Positions 1 through 10,858 are shown, counted from the stretch's first letter. The stretch is 64,000 nt of DNA from Sphingomonas aquatilis (GCF_014196115.1 NZ_JACIDB010000005.1:124001-188000); one strand, 5' to 3'. A program made the numbers and translations. Notes: generated by a model from the sequence alone, not told the origin.

Positions 1-950
1 TCGCGGTCGCGATGATCATTTACGCCGATCGCAAGATTTGGGCGGCGATGGCGCTGCGACGCGGTCCGAACGTCGTCGGCCCGCTCGGCCTGCTTCAGTC
101 GTTCGCCGACGGCCTCAAGGTCTTCCTGCAGGAAACGATCGTGCCGGCCGCGGCCAATCGCACGCTGTTCCTGCTGGCGCCGATCATCACCTTTACGGTG
201 GCGTTGATCGTGTGGGCGGTGGTGCCGTTTGGGGCGGGCGTGGTGCTGTCCGACATCAACGTCGGCCTGCTCTACGTGCTCGCAGCCTCTTCGCTCGGCG
301 TCTACGGCATCATCCTGTCGGGCTGGGCGTCTAACTCGAAATACCCCTTCTATTCGGCGCTCCGTGCCGCCGCGCAGATGGTGAGCTACGAAGTCGCGAT
401 CGGCTTCGTCCTCGTCACGGTCGTGCTGTGGGCGGGCAGCTTCAACCTGTCCGCGATCGTGCTGGCGCAGCAGAACCTCTACGGCCTGCCGATCAACGGC
501 TTCGTGCTCAACCCGCTGCTCTTCCCGATGTCAGTGGTGTTCCTCATCTCGTCGATGGCGGAAACGCAGCGCGCGCCGTTCGACCTGACCGAGGCGGAGA
601 GCGAGCTCGTCGCCGGGTATCAGACCGAATATAGCTCGATGAGCTTCGCGCTCTTCTGGCTCGGCGAATATGCCAACGTGCTCTTGATGTGTGCGCTCAA
701 CGCGACGCTATTCTGGGGTGGCTGGCTGCCGTTCTTCAACTTCGCGCCGTTCACCTGGGTGCCGGGGATCATCAATCTCTTCATCAAGATGCTGATCTTC
801 TTCTTCATCTTCAGCTGGGTGAAGGCGACCGTCCCGCGCTACCGCTACGATCAGCTGATGCGTTTGGGGTGGAAGGTGTTCCTGCCGCTGTCGCTGCTCT
901 GGGTGTTCCTGGTGTCGGGCGTGCTGATGTGGATGCGGGTGCCGCTATGA
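1..950 (+). CDS. nuoH: NADH-quinone oxidoreductase subunit H (partial, 5' end outside window)
   Basis: Membrane subunit of complex I that forms part of the quinone-binding chamber at the junction with the hydrophilic arm. The reading frame is open at the left edge (codons from base 3), and the first Met at base 12 lies inside the protein, so the N-terminal helix is missing. Family features visible are the conserved stretch around [17 protein letters not shown], the loop with [18 protein letters not shown] and several hydrophobic helices. It is the first gene of a nuoH-nuoN series on the plus strand. Its stop codon overlaps the start of a small ORF in an ATGA junction, indicating translational coupling. 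Confidence 0.97.
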   Translation, partial: AVAMIIYADRKIWAAMALRRGPNVVGPLGLLQSFADGLKVFLQETIVPAAANRTLFLLAPIITFTVALIVWAVVPFGAGVVLSDINVGLLYVLAASSLGVYGIILSGWASNSKYPFYSALRAAAQMVSYEVAIGFVLVTVVLWAGSFNLSAIVLAQQNLYGLPINGFVLNPLLFPMSVVFLISSMAETQRAPFDLTEAESELVAGYQTEYSSMSFALFWLGEYANVLLMCALNATLFWGGWLPFFNFAPFTWVPGIINLFIKMLIFFFIFSWVKATVPRYRYDQLMRLGWKVFLPLSLLWVFLVSGVLMWMRVPL

Positions 951-1051
951 GCGCCATGCTCGCCAGCAACCTGTGGCGCCGTGCCTTGGGCGGCGTGATT
1001 ATCGGATTGACGGTCGTCGCCATCGACCGGGTTATGGGGTTCGGATCGTGA
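947..1051 (+). CDS. Small putative membrane protein (34 aa) between nuoH and nuoI
   Basis: Not recognised. A 34-codon frame starts at the ATG that overlaps the nuoH stop (ATGA) and ends at a TGA that overlaps the GTG start of nuoI (GTGA). The product starts [16 protein letters not shown] and has one hydrophobic stretch of about 14 residues flanked by Arg and Asp, so a single membrane span is possible. Both junctions have the geometry used between real genes elsewhere in this operon. It could be a small complex I accessory peptide, or just a translational bridge. No ribosome-binding site can be judged because it lies inside nuoH. Confidence 0.5.
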   Translation: MSAMLASNLWRRALGGVIIGLTVVAIDRVMGFGS

Positions 1052-1533
1052 CCGTAGGTCAACTCGTCAAATCGTTCACGCTCTGGGAGTTCGTGAAGGC
1101 GCACGCCCTCACGCTGAAGTATTTCTTCAAGCCCAAGGCGACGATCAACTATCCCTACGAGCGCAATCCGATCTCGCCGCGCTTCCGCGGTGAGCATGCG
1201 CTACGCCGCTATCCCAATGGCGAGGAACGCTGCATCGCGTGTAAGCTGTGCGAAGCGGTGTGCCCGGCGCAGGCGATCACGATCGAGGCCGAACCGCGCG
1301 ATGACGGCAGCCGCCGCACGACGCGCTACGACATCGACATGACCAAATGCATCTATTGCGGCCTGTGTCAGGAAGCGTGCCCGGTCGACGCGATCGTCGA
1401 AGGGCCGAACTACGAATTTTCGACCGAAACGCGCGAAGAGCTGATCTACGACAAGGCCAAGCTCCTCGACAACGGTGACCGCTGGGAGCGGGCGATCGCG
1501 GCGAACCTTGCCGCCGATGCGCCGTACCGTTAA
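1048..1533 (+). CDS. nuoI: NADH-quinone oxidoreductase subunit I
   Basis: Ferredoxin-like subunit of complex I carrying the two 4Fe-4S clusters (N6a/N6b) that pass electrons towards the quinone site. Two complete cysteine motifs are visible, [12 protein letters not shown] and [13 protein letters not shown] chose the GTG at 1048, giving 161 aa, the usual length, with an N-terminus starting [15 protein letters not shown]; the frame is open further upstream to 973 but that part is the small ORF region in another frame. The start overlaps the upstream 34-codon ORF by 4 bases. A 43-base gap separates it from nuoJ. Confidence 0.97.
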   Translation: MTVGQLVKSFTLWEFVKAHALTLKYFFKPKATINYPYERNPISPRFRGEHALRRYPNGEERCIACKLCEAVCPAQAITIEAEPRDDGSRRTTRYDIDMTKCIYCGLCQEACPVDAIVEGPNYEFSTETREELIYDKAKLLDNGDRWERAIAANLAADAPYR

Positions 1534-1576
1534 TGCGCGCCGCACTTGATTCCGGGCTGAGGGGGCCGACCAACTC

Positions 1577-2188
1577 GTGATCCAGGCCATAGCCTTTTAT
1601 CTCTTCGCGATCGTCGTGATCGGGTCGGGTGCGATGACGATCTCGTCGCGCAACCCGGTGCATTCGGTCATGTGGCTGATCCTCGCCTTCTTCAACGCGG
1701 CGGGGCTGATGGTGCTCGTCGGCGCTGAATTCATCGCGATGCTGCTCGTCATCGTCTACGTCGGCGCGGTCGCGGTGCTGTTCCTGTTCGTCGTCATGAT
1801 GCTCGACATCGAGGTCGCGCAGCTGCGCGCCGGGTTCGCCCGCTATGCGGCGCTGGGCCTGGCGCTGGCGGTGGCGCTTGCCGCCGAGATCCTGATCGGT
1901 ATCGGTGCGTGGAGCGCCGGCGGCCTGAAGATCAGCCAGCGCATCGCGCCGATCGACGGCACCGTGCCGAACATCCAGGCGATGGGGCAGCTGCTCTACA
2001 CGCGCTATCTGTTCGTGTTCGAGGCGGCGGGCTTCGTGCTGCTGGTCGCCATGATCGGCGCCATCGTGCTGACGCATCGCCAGCGTGGCGGCGTGCGCGG
2101 GCAGAATATCGCCCGCCAGAATGCGCGCCGTCCCCAGGATGCGACGCGCAACACGCAGCCGACGGTCGGCCAGGGGGTCCAGCTGTGA
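1577..2188 (+). CDS. nuoJ: NADH-quinone oxidoreductase subunit J
   Basis: Hydrophobic membrane subunit of complex I, part of the proton path next to NuoK. The 203-aa product has five hydrophobic segments and the typical N-terminus beginning [17 protein letters not shown], followed by the conserved region [19 protein letters not shown]. The GTG start at 1577 follows a short untranslated gap. The C-terminal 35 residues are polar and rich in Gln, Arg and Thr, as is common for the variable cytoplasmic tail. The stop overlaps the nuoK GTG start by 4 bases. Confidence 0.96.
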   Translation: MIQAIAFYLFAIVVIGSGAMTISSRNPVHSVMWLILAFFNAAGLMVLVGAEFIAMLLVIVYVGAVAVLFLFVVMMLDIEVAQLRAGFARYAALGLALAVALAAEILIGIGAWSAGGLKISQRIAPIDGTVPNIQAMGQLLYTRYLFVFEAAGFVLLVAMIGAIVLTHRQRGGVRGQNIARQNARRPQDATRNTQPTVGQGVQL

Positions 2189-2490
2189 TTGGTCTGACGC
2201 ATTATCTGGTCGTCGCGGCGATCCTGTTCACCATGGGGGTGCTCGGCATCTTCATGAACCGCAAGAATCTGATCGTCATCCTGATGGCGATCGAGCTGAT
2301 CCTGCTCGCCGTGAACATCAATCTCGTCGCCTTCTCGGCCTTCCTCCACGATCTGGTCGGCCAGATCTTCGCGATGTTCGTGCTGACCGTCGCGGCGGGT
2401 GAGGCGGCGATCGGGCTGGCGATCCTGGTGATCTATTTCCGTGGCCGCGGCACGATCGCGGTCGATGACGTCAACCGGATGAAGGGCTGA
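2185..2490 (+). CDS. nuoK: NADH-quinone oxidoreductase subunit K
   Basis: Small three-helix membrane subunit of complex I. The 101-aa length is typical. The conserved buried glutamates in the helices [15 protein letters not shown] and [15 protein letters not shown], needed for proton transfer in the family, are present. GTG start at 2185 overlaps the nuoJ stop (GTGA), so translation is probably coupled. The frame is open upstream of this codon, but the 101-aa form matches the family. The nuoL start follows five bases after the stop. Confidence 0.96.
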   Translation: MIGLTHYLVVAAILFTMGVLGIFMNRKNLIVILMAIELILLAVNINLVAFSAFLHDLVGQIFAMFVLTVAAGEAAIGLAILVIYFRGRGTIAVDDVNRMKG

Positions 2491-2495
2491 TTTCG

Positions 2496-4637
2496 GTGCA
2501 CGCCATCTTATTCATCGTATTCCTGCCGCTGCTCGCGGCCGCGGTCGCGGGGCTGGGCAACAAGGCGATCGGCTTCGTGCCGGCTAAGGTCATCACGACC
2601 GGCGCGCTGTTCGTGTCGTGCCTGCTGTCGTGGCCGATCTTCCTCGGCTTCCTCGCGGGCACCAGCACGGCGCAGGTCGTGCCGGTCCTCACCTGGATCG
2701 TCAGCGGCGACATGGCGGTCGACTGGTCGCTGCGCGTCGACCAGCTGACCGCGATCATGCTGGTGGTCATCACCAGCGTGTCGGCGCTCGTCCACCTCTA
2801 TAGCTGGGGCTATATGAGCGAGGATCCGGACCAGCCGCGCTTCTTCGCCTATCTGTCGCTGTTCACGTTCGCGATGCTGATGCTGGTGACCGCGGACACG
2901 CTGGTCCAGATGTTCTTCGGTTGGGAAGGCGTGGGCCTTGCCTCGTACCTCCTGATCGGTTTCTGGTTCCGCAAGCCGTCGGCCAATGCGGCCGCGATCA
3001 AGGCGTTCGTCGTCAACCGCGTCGGCGATCTGGGCTTCATGCTCGGCATCTTCGGCACCTTCCTGGTGTTCGGCACCGTCTCGATCCCGGCGATCCTCGC
3101 CGCGGCACCGAACATGGCGGGCTCGACGATCGGCTTCCTGTGGTTCCGTGCCGACACGATGACCGTGCTCTGCCTGCTGCTGTTCGTCGGCGCGATGGGC
3201 AAGTCGGCTCAGCTCGGCCTGCACACCTGGTTGCCGGACGCGATGGAGGGCCCGACCCCGGTGTCGGCGCTGATCCACGCGGCGACGATGGTCACCGCGG
3301 GCGTCTTCATGGTGTGCCGCCTGTCGCCGATGTTCGAAATGTCGCCGACCGCGCTGCATTTCGTCACCTTCATTGGTGCCGCGACCTGCCTCTTCGCCGC
3401 GACCGTCGGCATGGTGCAGACCGACATCAAGCGCGTCATCGCCTATTCGACCTGTTCGCAGCTCGGCTACATGTTCTTCGCCGCTGGCGTCGGCGCTTAT
3501 GGTGCGGCGATGTTCCACCTGTTCACGCACGCCTTCTTTAAGGCGCTGCTGTTCCTGGGGGCCGGCTCGGTCATCCACGCGATGCACCACGAGCAGGACA
3601 TGCGCTATTACGGCGGCCTTCGGAAAAGCATCCCGCTGACCTTTTGGGGCATGATGATGGGCACGCTGGCGATCACCGGCGTCGGCCTGCCCGCGGTGTT
3701 CGGCAATCCGCTCGGGATCGGTTTCGCAGGCTTCCATTCGAAGGATGCGATCATCGAGGCGAGCTGGGCCGCCGGCGAGCCGGGTGTCTGGTTCGTCGGT
3801 GTGCTCGTCGCGCTGATCACCAGCTTCTACTCGTGGCGCCTGATGTTCCTGACCTTCTGGGGCAAGCCGCGTTGGGCCGCATCGGAGCATATCCAGCACG
3901 CGCTCCACGATGCACATGGCCACGGCCATGACGATCACGCTCACGGTCATGACGCCCATGCACACGACGCGCATCACGCCGATGAGGCGCACGGCAACCC
4001 GGCGCAGGCCGAGGACGCGGGCGACCATCCCTCGACGCACGGGCCGGCGCAGCACGATCTGCCGGCGGGGACCGGCGGCTATCATCCGCACGAAAGCCCG
4101 CTGCCCATGCTGATCCCGCTGATCGTGCTGTCGATCGGTGCGATCGCGGCTGGCTTCGTCTTCCACGGCTATTTCATCGAGCCGAGTGCGGGGGAGAGCT
4201 TCTGGAAGGGCGACATCGCCTTCCGCGAGCATCTGATGCACGCGATGCATGAGGTGCCGACCTGGGTGAAGCTGTCGGCGACGGTGGCGATGCTGACCGG
4301 GCTGTTCACCGCATGGTACGCCTATATCAAGGCGCCGACCTTCCCCGCCGCGGTGGCGGAGCAGTTCCGCGTCCTGTACCGCTTCCTCACCCACAAATAT
4401 TATTTCGACGAGCTGTATAACCTGCTCTTCGTCCGCCCCGCCTTCGCGATCGGCCGCTTCCTGTGGCATCGCGGTGACGAAAAGACGATCGATCGCTTCG
4501 GGCCGAACGGTTCGGCGTGGATCGTCGAGCGGTCCAGCCGCATCGCCGGCCGGCTCCAGAACGGATATGTCTATACCTATGCCTTCGTCATGCTGATCGG
4601 TCTGACCGCCGTCGTCACCTGGGCGATCGCACAATGA
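2496..4637 (+). CDS. nuoL: NADH-quinone oxidoreductase subunit L with histidine-rich insert
   Basis: Antiporter-like proton-pumping subunit of complex I at the distal end of the membrane arm. The protein is 713 aa, longer than many relatives. The conserved core is complete: [18 protein letters not shown], the helix with [31 protein letters not shown], and [18 protein letters not shown]. The extra length is mainly a histidine-rich hydrophilic loop at residues about 465-532 (bases 3888-4091), with about nineteen His plus many Asp, Ala and Gly, between two membrane segments. The long C-terminal helix region follows. GTG start at 2496; the stop overlaps the nuoM ATG. Confidence 0.97.
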   Translation: MHAILFIVFLPLLAAAVAGLGNKAIGFVPAKVITTGALFVSCLLSWPIFLGFLAGTSTAQVVPVLTWIVSGDMAVDWSLRVDQLTAIMLVVITSVSALVHLYSWGYMSEDPDQPRFFAYLSLFTFAMLMLVTADTLVQMFFGWEGVGLASYLLIGFWFRKPSANAAAIKAFVVNRVGDLGFMLGIFGTFLVFGTVSIPAILAAAPNMAGSTIGFLWFRADTMTVLCLLLFVGAMGKSAQLGLHTWLPDAMEGPTPVSALIHAATMVTAGVFMVCRLSPMFEMSPTALHFVTFIGAATCLFAATVGMVQTDIKRVIAYSTCSQLGYMFFAAGVGAYGAAMFHLFTHAFFKALLFLGAGSVIHAMHHEQDMRYYGGLRKSIPLTFWGMMMGTLAITGVGLPAVFGNPLGIGFAGFHSKDAIIEASWAAGEPGVWFVGVLVALITSFYSWRLMFLTFWGKPRWAASEHIQHALHDAHGHGHDDHAHGHDAHAHDAHHADEAHGNPAQAEDAGDHPSTHGPAQHDLPAGTGGYHPHESPLPMLIPLIVLSIGAIAAGFVFHGYFIEPSAGESFWKGDIAFREHLMHAMHEVPTWVKLSATVAMLTGLFTAWYAYIKAPTFPAAVAEQFRVLYRFLTHKYYFDELYNLLFVRPAFAIGRFLWHRGDEKTIDRFGPNGSAWIVERSSRIAGRLQNGYVYTYAFVMLIGLTAVVTWAIAQ

Positions 4638-6181
4638 GCGGCTTCCCCATCCTGACGATCATGCTGTTGATCCCCGCGCTCGCGGCGATCGCCTGCCTGT
4701 TCGTCCCCGCCGCGACCGCGCGGATGGTCGCATTGGGCGCGACTTTTGCCGACTTTGCACTGGGCATCCTGCTCTGGGCGAACTTCGACATCGGCGGAGC
4801 GCAGTGGCAGTTCGTCGAGCACGGCCCGCGCCTCGGCTTCTTCGCCTGGGACCTCGGTATCGACGGCTTCGCGCTGATGCTGATCATGCTCAGCGTCTTC
4901 CTGATGCCGATTTGCATCGGGGCGAGCTGGCGGTCGGTGACGAACCGCGTGCCGGAATATATGGCCGCGTTCCTGCTCACCGAAACGCTGATGATCGGCA
5001 CGTTCGCGGCGCAGGACCTGTTCCTGTTCTACCTGTTCTTCGAAGCCGGCCTGATCCCGATGTATCTGATCATCGGCATCTGGGGCGGCGTGAACCGCAT
5101 CTACGCGTCGTACAAGTTCTTCCTCTACACGCTGCTCGGCTCGCTGCTGATGCTGATCGCGATGCTGTACATGGTGCAGACCGCGGGCACGTCCAGCATC
5201 CCGGCGCTGCAGAGCTTCGACTTCCCGGCGCATGTGCAGACGTGGCTGTGGCTCGCGTTCTTCGCCTCGTTCGCGGTGAAGATGCCGATGTGGCCGGTTC
5301 ACACCTGGCTGCCCGATGCGCACGTGCAGGCGCCGACCGCGGGGTCGGTGATCCTGGCGGGCGTGCTGCTGAAGCTCGGCGGTTACGGTTTCCTGCGCTT
5401 CAGCCTGCCGATGTTCCCCGAGGCGTCGGGCCAGCTCACCTGGCTGATCTTCGGCCTGTCGGCGGTCGCGGTGATCTACACCAGCCTCGTCGCGCTGGTG
5501 CAGTCCGACATGAAGAAGCTGATCGCCTATTCGTCGGTCGCGCACATGGCGATCGTGACCATCGGCCTCTTCGCCTTCAACCGGCAGGGCATCGAAGGCG
5601 CGATGATCATGATGCTCAGCCACGGTCTGGTGTCGGGCGCGCTGTTCCTGTGCGTCGGCGTCATCTACGATCGCCTGCACACGCGTGAAATCAGCCGCTA
5701 CGGCGGTCTGGCGATCAACATGCCGCGCTACGCCCTGTTCTTCCTGTTCTTCACCATGGCTTCGATCGGTCTGCCGGGAACGAGCGGCTTCGTGGCCGAA
5801 TTCCTGTCGCTGATGGGCACGTATCAGGTGTCGACGTGGATCGCGCTGCTCTGCACGACCAGCATCATCCTCGGCGCCGCGTACATGCTCTATCTCTACC
5901 GTCGTATCGCCTTTGGCGAGATCAAGTCGGACGAGGTTCGCGCGATGGAAGACCTGTCGCATCGTGAGCTTTGGCTGCTGGCCCCGATCGCCGCGGTCGC
6001 GCTGTGGATGGGTGTCTATCCGGAAAGCTTCATGGCGCCGATGCGCAAGGACGTCGCCGTCCTGCTGACCCGCGTCGATCGGGCAGCGCCGCCGTCCGAT
6101 TCCAAGCCGACCGCCGGCAAGCCAGCCGCGACCACTCCTGCCGCGGCGCATGCCGCCGCTGCCCACGGAACCACGCACTGA
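4634..6181 (+). CDS. nuoM: NADH-quinone oxidoreductase subunit M
   Basis: Antiporter-like proton-pumping subunit of complex I. The 515-aa product starts [18 protein letters not shown] and contains the family segments [37 protein letters not shown] and [15 protein letters not shown]. The ATG at 4634 overlaps the nuoL stop (ATGA); the frame extends to 4517 upstream, but that part lies in nuoL and has no family similarity. The last 40 residues are a low-complexity Ala/Pro/Thr/His tail outside the membrane domain. The stop shares one base with the nuoN start (TGATG). Confidence 0.97.
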   Translation: MSGFPILTIMLLIPALAAIACLFVPAATARMVALGATFADFALGILLWANFDIGGAQWQFVEHGPRLGFFAWDLGIDGFALMLIMLSVFLMPICIGASWRSVTNRVPEYMAAFLLTETLMIGTFAAQDLFLFYLFFEAGLIPMYLIIGIWGGVNRIYASYKFFLYTLLGSLLMLIAMLYMVQTAGTSSIPALQSFDFPAHVQTWLWLAFFASFAVKMPMWPVHTWLPDAHVQAPTAGSVILAGVLLKLGGYGFLRFSLPMFPEASGQLTWLIFGLSAVAVIYTSLVALVQSDMKKLIAYSSVAHMAIVTIGLFAFNRQGIEGAMIMMLSHGLVSGALFLCVGVIYDRLHTREISRYGGLAINMPRYALFFLFFTMASIGLPGTSGFVAEFLSLMGTYQVSTWIALLCTTSIILGAAYMLYLYRRIAFGEIKSDEVRAMEDLSHRELWLLAPIAAVALWMGVYPESFMAPMRKDVAVLLTRVDRAAPPSDSKPTAGKPAATTPAAAHAAAAHGTTH

Positions 6182-7635
6182 TGGATTACGCCGCCAATCT
6201 CGCCATGACGCTGCCCGAGGTGATCCTCGGCGTCGGCGCCATCGTCCTGATGCTGGTCGCCGCCTGGGGTGGGCCTTCGTCGACCCGCGCGGTGTCCTGG
6301 GCTGCCGTCGCGATCCTGGCGGGCGCGTGCGTCGCGCTGATGGGGCCTGCGGGCTCCGGCGGCAGCGCGTTCGAAGGCCTGTACCGCGCGGATGCCTTCG
6401 CGGCGTTTGCCAAGGTGCTGATCTTCGTCGCCGCCGCCGTCGGTATCCTGATGGCGCCGGACTTCTTCCAGCGCACCAGCGGTGACGACCTGCGTCCCGA
6501 ATATCCGGTGCTGATCCTGCTCTCTGCGGCGGGTATGGGCATGATGGTGTCGGCGAGCGATCTGCTGACGCTGTACGTCGGTCTCGAACTGCAGAGCCTG
6601 TCGGCCTATGTGCTGGCGAGCTTCATGCGCCGCGACACGCGGTCCGCGGAAGCGGGCCTCAAATATTTCATCCTCGGCGCGCTGGCGAGCGGCATCCTGC
6701 TCTACGGCATCAGCCTGGTCTATGGCTTCTCGGGCACGACGCTGTTCGGCGGGATCGCCGCGGCTTATGCCGGCACGAAGTCGCTGGGCCTGCTGTTCGG
6801 GCTGGTTTTCGTCTTCGCCGGCATCGCCTTCAAGATTTCGGCCGTGCCGTTCCACATGTGGACGCCGGACGTGTACGAAGGCGCGCCGACGCCGGTCACC
6901 GCCTTCTTCGCCTCGGCGCCGAAGGTCGCGGCGATGGGGCTCGCCGTCCGTGTCGCGGTCGAGGCGATGGGTCCGGCGACCGACCAGTGGCGCCAGATCG
7001 TCATCTTCGCCGCGCTCGCCTCGATCATCCTCGGCGCGGTCGCCGCGATCGGCCAGAGCAACATCAAGCGCCTGCTCGCCTATTCGTCGATCAACAACGT
7101 CGGGTTCGCGCTGGTCGGCCTTGCGGCGGGTACGCCGGAGGGCGTGGCGGGCGTGCTGACCTACATGACGATCTACATCGCCATGACGCTGGGCTCGTTC
7201 CTCATCGTCCTGCAGATGCGTGACGAGGCGGGCCAGCCGGTGGAGAGCATCGCCTCGCTGTCGGGGATGTCGCGGACCCGTCCGGGCCTCGCCGCGGCGC
7301 TTGCGATCTTCATGTTCAGCCTCGCCGGCATTCCGCCGCTGTTCGGCTTCTACGCGAAGTTTGCGGTGTTCGACGCGGCGGTGAAGGCCGGGCTGTTCCC
7401 GCTCGCGGTGATCGGTATCGCGGCGTCGACGATCGGTGCCTATTATTACCTGCGCGTCGTCAAGACGATGTACTTCGACGAACCGGCACCGGCGTTCGTG
7501 AAGGGTAACAGCCCCGTCGAGGGCGGCCTGATCGTGCTGACGGCCGCCTTCGTGTCGCCGCTCGGCTATCTCGCCATTCCGCTGCTCGGTGGCTGGACGA
7601 TGGCCGCAGCTCGCGCATTGTTCCCCGGCGTTTGA
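6181..7635 (+). CDS. nuoN: NADH-quinone oxidoreductase subunit N
   Basis: Third antiporter-like subunit of complex I. The 484-aa product begins [17 protein letters not shown] and has the conserved regions SLSAYVLASFMRRD, AFKISAVPFHMWTPDVYEGAPTP and SNIKRLLAYSSINNVGFAL. The ATG at 6181 shares a base with the nuoM stop; earlier in-frame codons belong to nuoM sequence. It is the last nuo gene. The next gene, birA, starts within its final four bases, so the nuo transcript probably continues into birA, coaX and rnj. Confidence 0.97.
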   Translation: MDYAANLAMTLPEVILGVGAIVLMLVAAWGGPSSTRAVSWAAVAILAGACVALMGPAGSGGSAFEGLYRADAFAAFAKVLIFVAAAVGILMAPDFFQRTSGDDLRPEYPVLILLSAAGMGMMVSASDLLTLYVGLELQSLSAYVLASFMRRDTRSAEAGLKYFILGALASGILLYGISLVYGFSGTTLFGGIAAAYAGTKSLGLLFGLVFVFAGIAFKISAVPFHMWTPDVYEGAPTPVTAFFASAPKVAAMGLAVRVAVEAMGPATDQWRQIVIFAALASIILGAVAAIGQSNIKRLLAYSSINNVGFALVGLAAGTPEGVAGVLTYMTIYIAMTLGSFLIVLQMRDEAGQPVESIASLSGMSRTRPGLAAALAIFMFSLAGIPPLFGFYAKFAVFDAAVKAGLFPLAVIGIAASTIGAYYYLRVVKTMYFDEPAPAFVKGNSPVEGGLIVLTAAFVSPLGYLAIPLLGGWTMAAARALFPGV

Positions 7636-8339
7636 CCATCCGCTTCATCTCGGAAACGGGATCCACAAACGCCGATATGCTCCTCCTCGCCACGCAGGGC
7701 GCGGAGGAGGGGCTGTGGCTCCGTGCCGAGCGGCAGACGGCGGGGCGCGGCCGGCTGGGACGGACGTGGAGCGCGCCGCCGGGTAATTTTTCGGGATCGA
7801 CGCTAGTCCGTCTCCGGGCCAGCGATCCACCGTCCGCGACGCTGGCGCTCACGGCTGCCGTTGCTCTCCACGATGCTCTGGGCGTTTTTCTGACGCCATC
7901 CGGAATGGCTCGGCTCAAATGGCCGAACGACGTGGTCGTCGATGGCGCGAAACTGTCGGGCATTCTGCTGGAGCGGAGTGGCGATGCGGTGGTCGTCGGC
8001 ATCGGCGTCAATCTGGCGCATCATCCCGACCTTTCCGATCGCCCGACAACGAGCCTTGCCGCGCAAGGCGTCAGCGTCGATCCGGCGACCTTTGCCGAAG
8101 TGCTCTCCGAAGCGTTCGCGCGATGGCTGGCGCGCTGGCGCGGCGAGGGGATCGCAGCCATTCGCTCGGCCTGGCTTGCGGCTGCGCATCCGCTCGGCAC
8201 GCCGCTCACCGCCCGTCTGCCCGATGGAAGCGCGGTCGACGGCCTGTTCGATGGGCTGGACCCCGACGGCGCGCTGATCCTGCGCTTGGCGTCGGGTGCC
8301 CGGCATGTCATTCATGCTGGCGACGTTTTTCTGCTGTGA
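7632..8339 (+). CDS. birA: Biotin--[acetyl-CoA-carboxylase] ligase, no DNA-binding domain
   Basis: Activates biotin as biotinyl-AMP and attaches it to the biotin carboxyl carrier protein of acetyl-CoA carboxylase, in the cytoplasm. The 235-aa product begins directly with the catalytic fold: [10 protein letters not shown], then [18 protein letters not shown] (the GRGRxGR nucleotide/biotin loop), then [20 protein letters not shown]. There is no N-terminal helix-turn-helix, so it is a monofunctional ligase and not a repressor. The TTG start overlaps the nuoN stop by four bases (TTGA). coaX follows after ten bases. Confidence 0.94.
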   Translation: MTIRFISETGSTNADMLLLATQGAEEGLWLRAERQTAGRGRLGRTWSAPPGNFSGSTLVRLRASDPPSATLALTAAVALHDALGVFLTPSGMARLKWPNDVVVDGAKLSGILLERSGDAVVVGIGVNLAHHPDLSDRPTTSLAAQGVSVDPATFAEVLSEAFARWLARWRGEGIAAIRSAWLAAAHPLGTPLTARLPDGSAVDGLFDGLDPDGALILRLASGARHVIHAGDVFLL

Positions 8340-8349
8340 AGGAGTGAGG

Positions 8350-9144
8350 ATGCTGCTCGCCGTCGATGCCGGCAACACCAATGTCGTGTTTGCGCTGGTG
8401 GACATGAGCGAGGCCGGTGCCCGCACGATCAAGGCGCGCTGGCGCATCGCGACCGATCCGCGGCGGACCGCGGACGAATATGCCGTATGGCTAAGCCAGC
8501 TGCTTGCGCTGGAAGGCTATGACCGGTCGCAGATCGACGCCGTCATCATCGCGACCGTCGTACCCCGCGCCCTCCACAATTTGCAGGTGCTCAGCAGCAA
8601 GTATTTCGGGTCGGAGGCGCTGATCGCCGGCCGCGCGCCGGTGGAATGGGGGATCGCGCTGGATGTCGACGAGCCGCAGAACCTGGGCGCGGACCGCGCG
8701 ATCAACACCATTGCGGCGCATGCGCTGCACCCGGGGGACCTGATCGTCATCGATTTCGGCACCGCGACGACCTTCGACGTCAGCGACTACAGCGGCGCCT
8801 ATAAGGGCGGCATCATCGCGCCGGGTATCAACCTGTCGTTGGATGCGCTGGTCAGCGCCGCCGCCAAACTGCCGCGCATCGCGATCGAAGCGCCGGCGAA
8901 CGGCAGCGTCATCGGCCGCAACACGGTCGATCAGATGACGATCGGCGTGTATTTCGGGTATATCGCGTTGATTGAGGGACTGGTCGCACGCATGAAGGCG
9001 GAGATCGGCCGACCCGCCAAGGTGATCGCGACCGGCGGCCTGGCGACGTTGTTCGAACAACATACCGACGTCTTCGACGTCATCGAGCCGGACCTGACCA
9101 TCCAGGGGCTGGCGATCATGTACCAAAACGCCCATATCGGCTGA
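8350..9144 (+). CDS. coaX: Type III pantothenate kinase
   Basis: Catalyses the first step of coenzyme A synthesis, phosphorylating pantothenate; type III enzymes need a monovalent cation and are not inhibited by CoA. The 264-aa product shows the ASKHA-fold motifs of Coa[16 protein letters not shown] at the N-terminus, [11 protein letters not shown], then [13 protein letters not shown] and [15 protein letters not shown]. The ATG at 8350 follows an AAGGAG ribosome-binding site at 8338-8343, with about six bases between, fixing this start over in-frame codons further upstream. It lies between birA and rnj, a common order in sphingomonads. Confidence 0.96.
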   Translation: MLLAVDAGNTNVVFALVDMSEAGARTIKARWRIATDPRRTADEYAVWLSQLLALEGYDRSQIDAVIIATVVPRALHNLQVLSSKYFGSEALIAGRAPVEWGIALDVDEPQNLGADRAINTIAAHALHPGDLIVIDFGTATTFDVSDYSGAYKGGIIAPGINLSLDALVSAAAKLPRIAIEAPANGSVIGRNTVDQMTIGVYFGYIALIEGLVARMKAEIGRPAKVIATGGLATLFEQHTDVFDVIEPDLTIQGLAIMYQNAHIG

Positions 9145-9201
9145 GACGCGCTCGCGCCATTCACCGGCCTGCGGGCGCTACGCAATTCACGAAAGACATC
9201 A

Positions 9202-10854
9202 ATGACTCCCAAAACCAACGAACTTCTCTTCTGCGCCCTCGGCGGCTCGGGCGAGATCGGCATGAACGTCAATCTCTATGGCCACGCCGGCAAGTGGCTG
9301 ATGGTCGATCTGGGCGTGACCTTCGCCGACGCCGCATATCCCGGCATCGATATCGTCCTGCCCGACCTGTCCTTCATCGAGGATCGCCTGAACGATCTCG
9401 TCGGGATCGTCCTGACGCACGGGCATGAAGACCACATCGGCGCACTGCCCTATCTTGCCGAAGATTTGGGCGTGCCGCTGTATGCGACACCGTTCACGGC
9501 CGGCCTGATCCGCGGCAAGCTGGAGGAAGAGGGCAACGCCCATCGTGTCAAGCTGCGCGTGATCCAGCCGGGCAAGAGCGGCGTCGCGGGCGCGCAGATC
9601 GGCCCCTTCGGTGTCAGCTTCATCGAACTGTCGCACTCGATCCCCGAACCCAATGCGCTGGTGATCGAAACCAAGGCGGGCCGCGTGTTCCACACCGGCG
9701 ATTGGAAGCTCGATCCCACGCCGGTGATCGGCAAGCCGACCAGCCCCGAACGGCTGACCCAGATCGGCGATGCCGGCGTCGACGTGCTGGTCTGCGATTC
9801 GACCAACGTCTTCAATGCGGAAGCATCCGGCTCCGAAGCATCGGTGCGTCGCGGCCTGGCGGAGCAGATCGCGCGCGCGAAGGGGCGGGTGCTTGTCACC
9901 ACCTTCGCGTCCAATGCGGCACGCCTCCATACGTTGGGGCAGGTCGCGCGGGAGACGGGGCGTAAGCTGTGCGTCACCGGCCGCTCGCTCGACCGGATCC
10001 TGAAGGTCGCGCAGGCGACGGGCTATCTGACCGATTTCCCCGAAACGGTCGACCCCGACACCGCGATGCGGCTGCCGAAGAACAAGGTGCTGATCGTCGC
10101 CACGGGCGGTCAGGGCGAGCCGCGTGCAGCGCTGGCACGGGTCGCCGATGGCTCGCACACGATCAAGCTCGACCTGGGCGACACGGTGATCTTCTCGTCG
10201 AAGCAGATTCCCGGCAACGAAGTCGCGATCGGCAAGATCCAGAACACGCTGGCGTCCAAAGGCGTGGTGATGATTACCGAGCGCCAGGCGCACGTCCACG
10301 TCTCGGGCCACCCCGGTCGGCCGGAACTGGCACAGATGTACAAGTGGATCCGTCCGCAGACGTTGGTGCCGGTTCATGGCGAGATGCGTCACATGATGGA
10401 GCATGCCCGCTTCGCGCTGAGCGAGGGCGTGCCGCAGTCGATCGTGCAGAGCGATGGCGACGTCATCCGGCTGCTGCCCGGCAAGCCTGAGAAGATCGGC
10501 AATGCCGGTGTCGGCCGCCTGGTGCTCGACGGTGACGTGATCCTGCCTGCGGACGGATCGACGATCAACGAACGTCGCAAGCTGGCGATCAACGGCCAGA
10601 TTTCGGTTGCGGTCGCGATCGGTAAGGATGGGCGGCTCCTCGGCCGGCCGCAGGTGCGCGTTCAGGGCGTGCCGGTCGAAGAGGATCGTGCGGCCTTTAT
10701 CGAAGATGCCGCCGAGGCCGCTGCCGAAGCGCTCAAGGGTCAGCGGCGCGAACTCGACCGCCGCCGCGAGGACGTCCGGCTTGCGGTGCGACGCATCGCG
10801 ACCCGCTGGACGGGCAAGAAGCCGATCGTCGATGTGCTGATCATTGAGGCCTGA
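9202..10854 (+). CDS. rnj: Ribonuclease J
   Basis: Metallo-beta-lactamase/beta-CASP nuclease acting in RNA maturation and decay with 5'-exo and endonuclease activity. The 550-aa length is typical. The zinc-binding signature HGHEDH is at residues 73-78, followed by the second-shell His of HTGDWK, Asp of VCDSTN and the C-terminal His motif HVSGHPGR. The beta-CASP domain occupies roughly residues 220-370, and a C-terminal domain with a basic QRRELDRRREDVR stretch ends the protein. It starts at ATG 9202 after a 57-base gap and is followed after four bases by the DUF1467 gene. Confidence 0.96.
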   Translation: MTPKTNELLFCALGGSGEIGMNVNLYGHAGKWLMVDLGVTFADAAYPGIDIVLPDLSFIEDRLNDLVGIVLTHGHEDHIGALPYLAEDLGVPLYATPFTAGLIRGKLEEEGNAHRVKLRVIQPGKSGVAGAQIGPFGVSFIELSHSIPEPNALVIETKAGRVFHTGDWKLDPTPVIGKPTSPERLTQIGDAGVDVLVCDSTNVFNAEASGSEASVRRGLAEQIARAKGRVLVTTFASNAARLHTLGQVARETGRKLCVTGRSLDRILKVAQATGYLTDFPETVDPDTAMRLPKNKVLIVATGGQGEPRAALARVADGSHTIKLDLGDTVIFSSKQIPGNEVAIGKIQNTLASKGVVMITERQAHVHVSGHPGRPELAQMYKWIRPQTLVPVHGEMRHMMEHARFALSEGVPQSIVQSDGDVIRLLPGKPEKIGNAGVGRLVLDGDVILPADGSTINERRKLAINGQISVAVAIGKDGRLLGRPQVRVQGVPVEEDRAAFIEDAAEAAAEALKGQRRELDRRREDVRLAVRRIATRWTGKKPIVDVLIIEA

Positions 10855-10858
10855 TCCC

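Noticed and set aside
2508-4634. Long antisense reading frame of about 708 codons across nuoL
   Set aside because: It mirrors nuoL over its whole length, is rich in Arg, His, Gln and Asp with no recognisable motif, and is a usual result of high GC codon bias.
4577-6178. Antisense frame of about 533 codons across nuoM
   Set aside because: Shadow of nuoM, with Arg/Gln/His-rich low-complexity translation.
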